DNA from: Photobacterium profundum SS9
Lineage (GTDB): Bacteria; Pseudomonadota; Gammaproteobacteria; Enterobacterales; Vibrionaceae
DNA: 64,000 nt
Assembly (NCBI RefSeq): GCF_000196255.1
Contig: NC_006371.1
Location: 1,844,677 to 1,908,676, forward strand
Direction of reading: 5' to 3'
Within the stretch, counting starts at the first letter, position 1, and the number at the start of each line of letters is the position of its first letter. The notes beneath the pieces are model-generated. The model had not been told where the DNA came from. It ran no database searches and worked only from the letters and a program-made list of their open reading frames with translations. The position numbers were made by a program, and so were the translations under genes. Of this stretch, positions 53,346 through 63,489 are shown one piece after another.

Positions 53346-55052
53346 TTATTTTCTTTGTTGGTGAAACATAGGGCGTTGAGCGGCACCGTTACGTTGTTCT
53401 GTTTCCCATTGCGGCGCGATCCACGTCGGCGCGTTTGATGGTGAGAGTGGTGTATTCCCTAAGATGGCATCGGCTGCTTTTTCGGCCACCATAATGGTTG
53501 GAGCATTAAGGTTGCCATTAGGGATGGTTGGGAATACTGAAGAATCGATCACTCGTAAAGAGTCGATGCCTCTGACCTGACAATCTTTATTCAGCACTGT
53601 CATTGGATCATTATCTGATCCCATTTTACAAGTACAAGACGGGTGGTAGGCACTTTCCACATTTTGGCGAACCCAAGCATCCATCGCTTCATCACTGGTA
53701 ATATCTGCACCTGGTTGAATTTCTTCACCGCGATAATCATCCATGGCTGGCTGAGCCAGAATTTCACGCGTTAGACGGATGCAATCGCGCCAGTCCTGTT
53801 TATCTTGTTCAGTGCTGATATAGTTAAATTCAATGTTCGGCTTTTGGTGCGGATCGGCTGATGTTATCCAAATACGGCCACGGCTTTGCGGTTTGTTCGG
53901 ACCAACATGTACTTGGAAACCATGACCATCAAAGGCGGCTTGGCCGTCATATCGCATGGCTGCAGGCAAGAAGTGATACTGAATATTTGGCCATTTTAGA
54001 CCTGCACGAGAGCGGATAAAGGCGCATGATTCAAAATGGTTGGTTGCACCCAAGCCATCTTTTTGCAATATCCAACGCGTACCAATCAACCCTTTGCTAA
54101 TAAGCCCCAATTTACTGTTCAGGGTAATAGGCTGGTGACAGGCATATTGGAAATACACTTCAAGGTGATCTTGCAGATTTTCACCAACACCCGGTAAATC
54201 ATGTTTAACAGCAATACCAGCTTGTTCTAATACTGCTTTAGGACCAATGCCCGATAATTGAAGAAGTTGCGGAGAACCGACTGAGCCCGCCGATAACAAC
54301 ACTTCGGTGTTCGCATAAACAGACTGCACTTTACCGCCGACTTCTATCTCAACACCTATCGCCTGTTTGTTTTTGATCAATACCTTACGAGTTACAACAC
54401 CCTTTCTCACTGTCAGGTTGCTGCGTTTCATAGCGCGGCGAAGGTAAGCATTTGAAGTAGAGGCACGTATACCTTTATCAACGGTCATATGCATAGGGCC
54501 AAAACCTTCTTGCTGATAGCCATTATAGTCATCAGTTTTCGGGTAGCCTGCTTGTTGGCCAGCATCGATAAACGCTTGATATAGTGGATTTAGTTCCATA
54601 TCGTTACCATTGCATGTACCAACAGGACCATCACCTCCGCGGTAGGTGTCTTCTCCATGAATCCATGATTCAGCACGACGAAAATACGGCAGACATTCTT
54701 GGTAACTCCAGCCTTCAGCACCCTGCTCTACCCACTCATCATAATCGCAAGCATGGCCACGCACATACACCATACCGTTGATCGAAGAACTGCCACCCAG
54801 AACACGTCCTCGCGGACAATGCAGGCTGCGGCTATCAAGACCTGCCTCAGGTTGTGTTTCGAATTGCCATGCATATTTTTCACTGTTCATTGGGTATGAC
54901 AATGCGGTTGGCATTTGAATAAAGATACTTCTGTCACTTCCCCCCGCTTCAAGCAGTAAGATGTAATGTTCACCCGAAGCACTTAAACGGTCGGCCAACA
55001 CACAGCCCGCAGATCCCGCGCCGACAATGATGTAATCATACGTTGTGTTCAT
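53346..55052 (-). CDS. betA: choline dehydrogenase
   Basis: 568 residues. GMC flavoprotein oxidising choline to betaine aldehyde (and on to betaine). The FAD motif [21 protein letters not shown] signature 1 [26 protein letters not shown] (about 80-105), signature 2 [17 protein letters not shown] (about 250-268) and the catalytic-His region [15 protein letters not shown] near residue 465 are present. Part of the betI-betB-betA block. Confidence 0.95.
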   Translation of the reverse strand: MNTTYDYIIVGAGSAGCVLADRLSASGEHYILLLEAGGSDRSIFIQMPTALSYPMNSEKYAWQFETQPEAGLDSRSLHCPRGRVLGGSSSINGMVYVRGHACDYDEWVEQGAEGWSYQECLPYFRRAESWIHGEDTYRGGDGPVGTCNGNDMELNPLYQAFIDAGQQAGYPKTDDYNGYQQEGFGPMHMTVDKGIRASTSNAYLRRAMKRSNLTVRKGVVTRKVLIKNKQAIGVEIEVGGKVQSVYANTEVLLSAGSVGSPQLLQLSGIGPKAVLEQAGIAVKHDLPGVGENLQDHLEVYFQYACHQPITLNSKLGLISKGLIGTRWILQKDGLGATNHFESCAFIRSRAGLKWPNIQYHFLPAAMRYDGQAAFDGHGFQVHVGPNKPQSRGRIWITSADPHQKPNIEFNYISTEQDKQDWRDCIRLTREILAQPAMDDYRGEEIQPGADITSDEAMDAWVRQNVESAYHPSCTCKMGSDNDPMTVLNKDCQVRGIDSLRVIDSSVFPTIPNGNLNAPTIMVAEKAADAILGNTPLSPSNAPTWIAPQWETEQRNGAAQRPMFHQQRK

Positions 55053-55151
55053 TTGATTTCCCTTTCGATTCTACAAATAAGATTAAAGCCTGCTGCTGTT
55101 ACCGATATCGACTGTTGCTTGTGATACCAGAACTTGTAGCTATCTGACGAC

Positions 55152-56613
55152 TTAATCGTAAGGACATTCAAGATCGCCAAGCTCAATCATCACGCTCTTG
55201 TTCTGGGTGTAATGGTTAAGTGTGTCTATGCCATTTTCACGGCCAATCCCAGATTGTTTGTAGCCTCCCACTGGCATTTGAGCTGGCGAACCGCCCCAAG
55301 TGTTCACCCAGCAAATGCCTGCTTCTATTTGAGCAATAACACGATGAGCACGAGAAAGGTTTTGGGTAAATAGACCAGCGGCAAGTCCGTACTGCGTTGC
55401 ATTTGCTCGCTCGATCACTTCATCTTCATCAGTAAATCGCAATATCGACATTACAGGACCAAAAATTTCGTCCTGAACCTGAGGCATATCATCGGTACAA
55501 TCGGCAAAAATGGTCGGTTGAACAAAGTACCCCTTGTCGAGTCCGTTGCCAGTTTTCACGCTCACCGCCACAGATAAGCCGCGCACCAGATTCTTTACCC
55601 GCTTGAATAAAGCCGAGTACTTTTTCCAGATGCTCACCAGAAATAAGGGCACCAATTTGGGTCGACATATCAGCAGGGTCGCCGATGACCAATTTGTTGG
55701 TTCGGTGTGCTAGTTGCTCAATGAAATCATCGTAAATTGCATCGTGTACAAACACACGGGTACCATTGGTGCAGACTTCGCCTTGGGTGTAAAAATTAGC
55801 CAGCATCGCTGCGGAAACTGCGTTATCCAGCTTGGCATCATCAAATACAATCAGTGGTGATTTTCCACCAAGCTCCATCGTAATATCTTTGAGTGTACCG
55901 GCAGCATCAGCCATCACTTTCTTACCAGTGCCTGACTCACCAGTGAAGGAAATCTTGGCAATATCTGGGTGGCGAGACAGCATTTGACCGACACGATAAT
56001 CCCCTTGTACAACGTTGAAAACGCCATCTGGCACACCAGCCTCAGTGAAGATCTCTGCTAGTTTCAATACTGACAAAGGCGTTTCTTCTGAAGGCTTAAA
56101 CACCATCGCATTACCCGCAGCCAATGCCGGAGCCGATTTCCACATTGCAATCTGAATTGGATAGTTCCACGCGCCGATCCCAGCGCAAACACCTAGTGGT
56201 TCACGACGAGTATAGAAAAACTGACCATGGCCCAAATCTTGTTGCTGCCCTTGAATCGCAGCGGCAAGTCCTGCGTAGTACTCAATAACATCTGTACCAG
56301 TAACAATATCCACCTCTATCGCTTCTTGGATCGGTTTGCCCGTATCTTTAACTTCCAGTTCAGCCAGCTCATCGTTACGCTCTCGAAGAATGGCCACCGC
56401 CCGCATCAAGATACGACCGCGTTCAATACCACTCATTGCTGACCACACTTTGAAGCCTGCTTGCGCTGATGCAATAGCACGATCAACATCTTGAGCTGAT
56501 GCTTGGCCGATTTCAGCCAGTGGCTCACCTGTTGCAGGGTTAGAGGTTATAAAGGTTTCACCTGATGAGACATCAGTTGCTTGACCATGGATGTAAAGGG
56601 ACTTCATTTTCAT
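55152..56613 (-). pseudogene. betB: betaine aldehyde dehydrogenase, frameshifted
   Basis: Two overlapping frames (55489-56616 and 55152-55655) together cover a ~487-residue aldehyde dehydrogenase oxidising betaine aldehyde to glycine betaine. The first frame has [36 protein letters not shown], the catalytic Glu [14 protein letters not shown] and the catalytic Cys [15 protein letters not shown]; the second has [28 protein letters not shown] and [12 protein letters not shown]. The shift lies near 55557-55562, where CGTGAAA would need CGTGTGAAA, i.e. loss of one GT. A sequencing error is possible; otherwise the choline pathway is broken at this step, unless BetA finishes the oxidation. Confidence 0.85.
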
Positions 56614-56655
56614 CAAAATGCCTTGATAATTAGTTTTTTATTATGAGATTGTGCG

Positions 56656-57249
56656 TCAGTTTGAGTGAGAGGCGAGTTGCTTTTCCAGATAATCAGAAAT
56701 GATCTGCTGTGCTTTTTCAGGGCAAACCCCTTTAGGGTTCAGCGCGCCTCGCAGCCAGATCCCATCGATTAGCGCGGCAATTCCCTGCGCGACAAAAAGG
56801 GCTTGTTCAGCGGGTAAAACTTGCTTGAGTTCATAGCGAAGATGCGACAAAAGGCGGCGCTCGTTAACACGCTGGAGTCGATGCAGGTCGCCATCGTGCA
56901 TTGATTGTGCCCAGAATGCTAACCACGTCTTAGTCACTTTGCTGTCGACTTGATAGCCATCGAAATTAGCGGCAACAATAGCCTTGATCCTTGCTGTAAC
57001 ATCGTTACTGTCAACTGCACGAAGGTGCTCAATTGATGTGGCCGATAACTGACGTAACACCGTACGCATGGTTTCTTCCAATAAACCATGTTTACCACCA
57101 AAATAGTGATTAATGATCCCTGGAGATACACCTGCCTTTCGGCTAATCAAGGCAACACTCGCATTCGATAATCCGACCTCATCAATAACGCTCATCGTCG
57201 CCTCAACAAGCTGCGGTCGACGTATTTCTGGCATCCCTACCTTTGGCAT
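56656..57249 (-). CDS. betI: BetI transcriptional repressor (TetR family)
   Basis: 197 residues, the usual BetI length. The N-terminal helix-turn-helix (about 28-55) includes [33 protein letters not shown], very like E. coli BetI. It represses the bet genes until choline binds. The first gene of the leftward bet-cho block. Confidence 0.94.
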   Translation of the reverse strand: MPKVGMPEIRRPQLVEATMSVIDEVGLSNASVALISRKAGVSPGIINHYFGGKHGLLEETMRTVLRQLSATSIEHLRAVDSNDVTARIKAIVAANFDGYQVDSKVTKTWLAFWAQSMHDGDLHRLQRVNERRLLSHLRYELKQVLPAEQALFVAQGIAALIDGIWLRGALNPKGVCPEKAQQIISDYLEKQLASHSN

Positions 57250-57267
57250 AAATGTTACTCAAATGTT

Positions 57268-57293
57268 TTTTAATTGAACGTTTAATTAAAAAT
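57268..57293. promoter_or_regulatory. BetI operator (near-perfect palindrome)
   Basis: TTTTTAATTGAACG followed by TTTAATTAAAAA, symmetric around ACGT with two mismatches, 20-45 bp upstream of betI. It resembles the TTGAACGTTCAA-type BetI sites of other gamma-proteobacteria. Confidence 0.7.
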
Positions 57294-57944
57294 AGACTTA
57301 CATCTTCTCAAAGGGAAGTCAAAAAAATGTTTCGTGCAGTAATGAATTTTACAAACATCAAAACTCAATTAGAAATCATAAAGTGATGATTAACAAGGAA
57401 ATATAGACAATTCCAGAAAGACAAAAATTAATTAAAATGTTTTGTGTCGAAAACAACCAATGATGACTTTATTCAACAAAATTGCTGCGTTATTTCATTT
57501 TAAATTGTCAAATGATCAGTGTTTACCTGCCTCCATTAACATTGAGTAAGAGCCTGAACACTTGTTTCATTTTTTACCTATTGCACGAACCGACTAACGT
57601 GCTTTAGAACGACTGTGGAGAATTGGGTACATACCATCGAGTTGGGTGGTGATATCTGGATGATATTCAGCCGATGCTTTGAAGGTCAAATTGAAAAAAT
57701 TTTGCGTGTATTGTCGCATGTTTGAGGGAAGATTGAATATATCAGCGTTTATTGTCTTGATTTTCATGCATTATATTATAGTTGACACTGAGCGTAGTAC
57801 GATCAGATGCTGCACTTATTTTCTATCGTGGAAATATTCATTTCCCTGCATCGATGTTCATCAGTTTTTAATGGGCAATATCACGCCATGGTTGTCTTGA
57901 TATGTTCAATGGTTAAGTTTTGTTAGTTGGGATGGTTGTCATTT
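57294..57944. other. long intergenic region between betI and cqsS
   Basis: About 650 bp. The left part is AT-rich. A 73-codon plus-strand frame (57679-57900) has no SD or family match and is probably chance. No Qrr-type small RNA was recognised. The 3' part should hold the cqsS promoter. Confidence 0.35.
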
Positions 57945-59993
57945 ATGAGTGTCAAAACAGCAATACAAAAAGTTTATCAATATGCTGAACCCAATCTTTC
58001 CCTGGTAGGCTGGATGGGCTTTATTGGTTTTCCCTTCTACTATGTCATATGGGCATACATTTTCCCCCAACCCTATGAAAACCTGACGTTGAGGCTTGCC
58101 TGCTCGTTGCTTTTTTTGGGGTTAATTGTCCGCAAAAAGCTTAAACGTAAATGGCGTAATCGTATGCACCTGTACTATCAGATGGTGATAACACTGTGCC
58201 TGCCATTCTTCTTTTTCTATATGTTGATAATGAACAATTGGTCGACTGTCTGGCTGATGTCATTTATGTCAGCCATTTTCCTGCATATCTTGCTGGTACA
58301 CACCACCCGGGTGATGTTCACCCAGACAATTGTCGGAATAACACTTGCTATTGTCTACGCGTGGATAGCAAAAGGCTTCAGTCTGGATGTTGCATTTGAC
58401 TGGAATCATATACCGATATTCCTCTTTACCTACATATTCGGGAACGCGTTCTATTTACGTAATCAAGTAGAGCATGAAACTAAAGTGTCGATAGCCAAAA
58501 TGTTTGGTGCTGGCATTGCCCATGAAATGCGAAACCCACTAAGTGGTCTATACTCGTCCGTTAACGTCATCCAGTCGCTTATTCCCAACCCAAAAGAAGA
58601 GAAAAAAACAACATATCAGCTATCTGCTGAGGACGTTTCATTACTGCATAATGTCAGCGATGCTGCAATGAAAATGATCCATGGCGGGAATGAGACCATA
58701 AATTTGCTTCTTGCCTCCGTTGATGAAAGCACCGTGTCTCGTTCAACATTCAAGCATCATTCTGCTTTGACGGTCATAGAAAGTGCTATCGAAAGTTATA
58801 GCTACAAACAATCGAAAGATCGATTAGCCATTTCTTTGGATCTATGCAGCGATTTTGAGTTTTTAGGTAACGGTACATTGCTTCGATACGTCATGTTCAA
58901 TTTATTTAAAAATGCTTTCCATCACCGTAATTCTGAAAATTTTCATATACATGTGATACTTGAGGCAGGAAAGGAGGAAAACAAAATCGTGGTGATAGAC
59001 AACGGCCTTGGTATCACTCCAGATGGCATTGGAAAGATATTTCAAGATTTTTATACCACAGGCAAATCAGGTAACATTGGATTGGGATTGCCATTTTGTA
59101 AAAAGATGATGGTGTCATTTGGTGGTAGTATTCAGTGCAAATCAGAGCTAGGTGAAGGGTGCCAGTTTACGATGACATTCCCATCTGTTCAGTCAAAAAT
59201 TGTCAAAGAGATTCGGGATGAACTAATCAGTCAAAAATCCGTTTTACTGGTAAGTGACAATGAGAGTCTGGTTGCCAGAACTCAAGATTTGAGTCGCTCT
59301 CTGGGTTTTGAGCTAATAGTGCTGGATGTAGTAGCTATGCTGGATAAAAAGGATCATGAATATGATCTTCTTCTTATTGATTTCGATAGTATGGACTCAC
59401 GGCACAATCATCTAAATCGGATCGAGTCATTGCTGTCATTTACCGAATCCAACATTGTTTACTTGCTCCATCACCCAGTACAACGCTATAAAAAACAGGG
59501 GTTCACCCCAGTCTGGATAGAAACAAAAACGTGGCTAAAGAATGCCGACTCAATCATTAATGGTTTGCTGTTTAACTCCTATGAAGATGTAAGTGAGCCG
59601 GCTCAAACTCAAAATACAGTAGAACACGCTAAACGCACTATCATGGTAGTGGATGACAGCGAGTCCTTACGTAAACTCACGGCCGTGTTATTGGAAAAAC
59701 AGGGCTTTGATGTCATCCAGATTGAAGGAGGAAGGCAAGCCATTAAAGCGTTAGATACCGGTCCTGTTGACCTAATCCTCATGGATATCGAGATGCCTGA
59801 GCTAGACGGTATAGAAGCTTCACGCCTCATCCGATCGTCAAGTAAAAGTTTTTCGACGGTACCAATCATTGCCCATACCGGGGATATCTCGCCAATCGCT
59901 CTGGATTTAATCAAGTTATCAGGTATGTCAGACTATATCGTTAAGCCCGCAGACAAAGATCTGCTATTAAAAAAAATCACCGACTGGGTTTAA
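57945..59993 (+). CDS. cqsS: CqsS quorum-sensing hybrid sensor kinase
   Basis: 682 residues from the ATG at 57945 (MSVKTAIQKVYQYAEPNLSLVGWMG), which aligns with V. cholerae CqsS; an upstream start at 57927 is possible. Six membrane helices fill the first ~170 residues. The kinase part has AGIAHEMRNPLSGLYS with the phospho-accepting His (H193), IVVIDNGLG, and GNIGLGLPFCKKMM. The C-terminal receiver domain has VDLILMDIEMPELDG with the phospho-accepting Asp. It senses CAI-1 and feeds phosphate to LuxU/LuxO. F169 stands where V. cholerae has Cys170, which is linked to ligand tail-length choice. Confidence 0.95.
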   Translation: MSVKTAIQKVYQYAEPNLSLVGWMGFIGFPFYYVIWAYIFPQPYENLTLRLACSLLFLGLIVRKKLKRKWRNRMHLYYQMVITLCLPFFFFYMLIMNNWSTVWLMSFMSAIFLHILLVHTTRVMFTQTIVGITLAIVYAWIAKGFSLDVAFDWNHIPIFLFTYIFGNAFYLRNQVEHETKVSIAKMFGAGIAHEMRNPLSGLYSSVNVIQSLIPNPKEEKKTTYQLSAEDVSLLHNVSDAAMKMIHGGNETINLLLASVDESTVSRSTFKHHSALTVIESAIESYSYKQSKDRLAISLDLCSDFEFLGNGTLLRYVMFNLFKNAFHHRNSENFHIHVILEAGKEENKIVVIDNGLGITPDGIGKIFQDFYTTGKSGNIGLGLPFCKKMMVSFGGSIQCKSELGEGCQFTMTFPSVQSKIVKEIRDELISQKSVLLVSDNESLVARTQDLSRSLGFELIVLDVVAMLDKKDHEYDLLLIDFDSMDSRHNHLNRIESLLSFTESNIVYLLHHPVQRYKKQGFTPVWIETKTWLKNADSIINGLLFNSYEDVSEPAQTQNTVEHAKRTIMVVDDSESLRKLTAVLLEKQGFDVIQIEGGRQAIKALDTGPVDLILMDIEMPELDGIEASRLIRSSSKSFSTVPIIAHTGDISPIALDLIKLSGMSDYIVKPADKDLLLKKITDWV

Positions 59994-59997
59994 TAGA

Positions 59998-60026
59998 AAG
60001 GGGCCTGCGTTATGCAGGTCCCTTTT
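59998..60026. terminator. terminator between cqsS and cqsA
   Basis: AAAGGGGCCTGC and GCAGGTCCCTTTT form the stem; A and T tails flank it. It can serve both convergent genes. Confidence 0.75.
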
Positions 60027-60046
60027 GGAGGCTATAGCTTAATTAA

Positions 60047-61228
60047 TCAAATAAATTCCAACGCCGAACTATCAAAAGCTGCTTGGCATACAGTCAGTAC
60101 GTGATCAACATCCTTTTCCGTCATGTCAGCATTAACGGATAGACGGATTATATTTCTGTTTTTGCCTGTAGCTGGGCGGCAGAATACAGCACCAAATATA
60201 TTGCGGTCTTCAAGAAAATCCCGGACCCGCTCGGTGTTTCTCTCACTGCCACATTCAAGAGCAATAATTTGCGATTCGCTGCGAATATTGAAGCCAATGT
60301 GTTTAAGACCGACTCTTAATGCGTTTGCCCGCTCAAACAACCGCCTGCGTTTTTCATCCGCGTGTTGAATTACCCTCAGTGTTGATTCCAGTCTGGCCAC
60401 CTCCTGGGGCAATACCGTTGAGCTGAATATTGCCGGGTAAGCGACGAAAGGCAGGGTTTGAGCCAGCTTTTTCGGTCCCAAAATCGCACCCGCACGATAG
60501 GCAAATGTTTTTGCTAGGCTTACGGTTACAAAGTTAACGCGGTCCCGTATCCCGAGTTCGTTGATTAACCCCGAACCATTGGGTCCATGTGTCCCCAGCG
60601 AGTGTGATTCGTCAACAACCAGCGCGCAGCCATATTCTTCTGCTACTTCGTAGATAGCCTCCAGAGGAGCGATGGTACCGATGGTGCTGTAGACGGAATC
60701 CACTAAAATAATGCCTTCACCATACCGCTGGATCTGCTTGCACAAGTGAGCGACATTGTTGTGCCTGAATGGGTGAATGTCAGCCCCAGAAATACGCGCG
60801 CCTTCCCACAGGGACATATGGGCAAAGAAATCGATATACACCGGAATCTTCGGAGCGCATATAGTTTGGAGCAGTCCCACATTGGCTGCCCAGCCAGACT
60901 GAGACAACAAGCAACTCCCCATTCCCAGATATTGGGCCAGCTGCGTTTCAAATCCGGGTTTAGAATTCGGATCCTGCTGGAATATCGCAGACATGACGAC
61001 GTTATCATCATGCTCTGAGATCGCCTGCCTGTGTGCAGACTGGATATCTTGGTTATGAGACAAAGAAAGGTAATCGTTACTTTGCATAACCACAGCCCCT
61101 TCAGGCGGCCTTTTGCCTAACACTAGATGTTTCTTGTTCTTATTTGGCTCAATTAGATCCTGAATGAAGGAATCTAGTCGTTTTTCGATAAAAAAAGGAA
61201 GATGTTTGTTTATTGATTTAGCGTTCAT
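60047..61228 (-). CDS. cqsA: CqsA CAI-1 autoinducer synthase
   Basis: 393 residues from the ATG at 61228 (MNAKSINKHLPFFIEKRLDSF), chosen by length (CqsA ~389) and AAGAGA upstream; a start at 61273 would add 15 residues. PLP-dependent alpha-oxoamine synthase joining an amino acid or SAM-derived substrate with an acyl-CoA. Landmarks: GSCLLSQSGWAANVGLLQTI, VVDESHSLGTHGPNGSGL (PLP-interacting Asp/His) and VTVSLAKTFAYRAGAILGP with the PLP-binding Lys. Tail-to-tail with its receptor gene cqsS. Confidence 0.94.
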   Translation of the reverse strand: MNAKSINKHLPFFIEKRLDSFIQDLIEPNKNKKHLVLGKRPPEGAVVMQSNDYLSLSHNQDIQSAHRQAISEHDDNVVMSAIFQQDPNSKPGFETQLAQYLGMGSCLLSQSGWAANVGLLQTICAPKIPVYIDFFAHMSLWEGARISGADIHPFRHNNVAHLCKQIQRYGEGIILVDSVYSTIGTIAPLEAIYEVAEEYGCALVVDESHSLGTHGPNGSGLINELGIRDRVNFVTVSLAKTFAYRAGAILGPKKLAQTLPFVAYPAIFSSTVLPQEVARLESTLRVIQHADEKRRRLFERANALRVGLKHIGFNIRSESQIIALECGSERNTERVRDFLEDRNIFGAVFCRPATGKNRNIIRLSVNADMTEKDVDHVLTVCQAAFDSSALEFI

Positions 61229-61557
61229 AGTCAGATCTCTTCTTAAATACTGAAAAAACGCCAGCGCTGACATCGATTATCTTGCTGATTTTTTAGGAAA
61301 TAGTCACTAAAAAACTGCTATAAGGGGATTGAACACCAATGGTACGGAAGCATACGTTAACAACAATGCAGTATTGAAAACGTCGATTGTTAGACGTGTA
61401 TATCAACAAATTAGTTAAAACGACGAGAGCAATTTACGATGGCAAGGTATCAGTACGCCAATGCGTTTTAATACCATTCTGGATAAATAAATGGTCAGAT
61501 AATTGCGTAGAGAAATTGATAATAACAAGGCAGATGGAAAGGTGGAGATCAAACAAT
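61229..61557. other. intergenic, no gene seen
   Basis: Holds the cqsA promoter region. A 62-codon plus frame (61387-61575) has no family match. Nothing else recognised. Confidence 0.35.
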
Positions 61558-61587
61558 ACAAAAAAGGCCGCCTGAGGCGACCTTTCC
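61558..61587 (-). terminator. terminator after the chemoreceptor gene
   Basis: AAAGGTCGCC and GGCGGCCTTT pair on the minus strand, followed by six T, 45 bp past the stop. Confidence 0.8.
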
Positions 61588-61631
61588 GATGATTGCATAT
61601 TTGAGGTGCTTTACCGAGGTAACCTCATTAC

Positions 61632-63461
61632 CTAAACATTAAAGCTGGCAATGGCTTTATCCAGTTCTCTCGTTTGATCTGCAATCGCGCTGGCAGCCTG
61701 AGAATTCTGATGTGCAGCATTTGAATTATCTTCTGTGATATCACGAATAGACGTCACATTCTGGCTAATATCGGCGGCCACAATACTTTGCTGCTCTACT
61801 GCGGCTGCAATTTGAGTGCTATTGTCCAATACCTGCTGTATATCACCCATAATTTGTTCAATCTTAATTTCAGCACTATTAGCTCGCTCAACACTCTGTT
61901 CACCTTGCGTGCGGCAACTTGCAATTTGCTCAACAACAACCCCTGTCTGCTCTTGAACCGAACTAATAATAGATGAGATTTCTTCCGTTGATTGCTGAGT
62001 ACGGGAAGCAAGCGTACGAACTTCATCGGCGACAACTGCAAACCCTCTTCCTTGCTCACCAGCTCGTGCCGCTTCTATGGCTGCATTTAGCGCCAATAGA
62101 TTGGTTTGTTCTGCGATGCCACGGATCACTTCCAGCACTGTGCCAATATTTACTGAAAGCTCTGACAAGCTAATAATTTCATCACCTGTTTTAGTTAACT
62201 CGCTAGATAATGAAGTAATATGCACTTTTGTTAATTTGATTTCAGCGAGACCAGCATCTGCAGCTTGGCTACTTCGATTGGCATTAGCGGCTGCGCCTTC
62301 TGTCGTAGACGCGATCTCTCTAACCGTTTCTCCCATCTCAGTCACTGCCGTTGCTACCGAATCTGTCTCTAACTGCTGTTGAGCCAAAGCAGACTCTGTT
62401 GCCTGACTATTTTTCTGTAGCTGCTCAGAGGCTGCACTCAATTCAGTGATTGTAGACTGAACGTTGCCAATCAATTGTCGAACACTCGCCAAAAGTCCAT
62501 TAAAATTAGATGCCATGTCGGCCAACTCATCTTTACCGCTCTCATCGGCAACACGGGTTAAGTCATGACTGCGAGAAATTTCCGACATCAAGTTGGTTAG
62601 GTTGTTGATGCTACGTTGAATACCGTTACTGATAAACAATGACAGCACGGCTAACATGATAACCACTATCACAACAGAGACTGTGATTATGGTCATTACG
62701 CGGCTTTTAGCTTCTGTAAGCTCACTCTCTAGCTGAGTTTCCAGATCCGAGAACATAGCTTCAACATGGTGAGATGCAGTACGGATTTGACCTCGTAAAC
62801 CTTCATCGTGGGCAAAACCAATCAGCCTCTTCTGCTCACTCATCTGATTAAATATATGATTGAACTGAACAAGCTCTTCTTTAAGTTCTATATCTTGAAT
62901 GCTACCAAGCTTCTTATATAAATCATGGTACTCATCAAGATATTTACGCTCATTTGAAAACGCAAACAGCTCTGCTTTAAGAATAAGAGAATAAACAACA
63001 CTCTCGATTGCACCTTCGTGAACAGCATGCTCCATCAGGCTATCAGACTGTTCGAACATCGCTTTATACTGCCCCTCCGAATGTTTCAAACCAAGGGCTT
63101 GGTAGCTTCGAATCAGCTCAAGATAGCTCGTTTTATAATTTTGCATCTTGGGCATTAAGTTATTCAATTCCGGTACATTTACCGATAACTCATCCAGTTC
63201 AGCATTCAGCTTTTGTGCCTTATTTTCAAAAACAGAATAGTTATCCAAAAATTTCTTTTGATATTTCAGATCTAAACGCGCCAAAAAATCTTTTTCATTT
63301 CGACGTAAAGTAAGCAGTGAAACCTCTAACGATTTAACATCTGTCACCGTTTGATCAATTTTCATGATACGTTCATTAGCAAGGTTCGTTACCGCTAACA
63401 CTAATAACAAGGCAAGTACCGACAATCCAGTCAGGCAAAGTAATTTATGTTTTATCTTCAT
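61632..63461 (-). CDS. methyl-accepting chemotaxis protein, HBM sensor domain
   Basis: 609 residues. The first helix ([22 protein letters not shown]) and second helix ([23 protein letters not shown], about 255-280) bracket a helical periplasmic domain whose [24 protein letters not shown] block marks the HBM (helical bimodular) family, known to bind organic acids. A HAMP domain follows, then the signalling domain with the hairpin tip [42 protein letters not shown]. No C-terminal CheR pentapeptide is evident. Ligand unknown. Confidence 0.93.
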   Translation of the reverse strand: MKIKHKLLCLTGLSVLALLLVLAVTNLANERIMKIDQTVTDVKSLEVSLLTLRRNEKDFLARLDLKYQKKFLDNYSVFENKAQKLNAELDELSVNVPELNNLMPKMQNYKTSYLELIRSYQALGLKHSEGQYKAMFEQSDSLMEHAVHEGAIESVVYSLILKAELFAFSNERKYLDEYHDLYKKLGSIQDIELKEELVQFNHIFNQMSEQKRLIGFAHDEGLRGQIRTASHHVEAMFSDLETQLESELTEAKSRVMTIITVSVVIVVIMLAVLSLFISNGIQRSINNLTNLMSEISRSHDLTRVADESGKDELADMASNFNGLLASVRQLIGNVQSTITELSAASEQLQKNSQATESALAQQQLETDSVATAVTEMGETVREIASTTEGAAANANRSSQAADAGLAEIKLTKVHITSLSSELTKTGDEIISLSELSVNIGTVLEVIRGIAEQTNLLALNAAIEAARAGEQGRGFAVVADEVRTLASRTQQSTEEISSIISSVQEQTGVVVEQIASCRTQGEQSVERANSAEIKIEQIMGDIQQVLDNSTQIAAAVEQQSIVAADISQNVTSIRDITEDNSNAAHQNSQAASAIADQTRELDKAIASFNV

Positions 63462-63489
63462 TTGGTACGCACTCTCAACTACACAATAA

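Noticed and set aside
57679..57900. 73-codon gene before cqsS
   Set aside because: No SD, no recognisable family and Cys/Ile-rich content typical of chance frames.
57294..57944. Qrr small RNA near cqsS
   Set aside because: Neither the conserved Qrr core nor a sigma-54 promoter was recognised.
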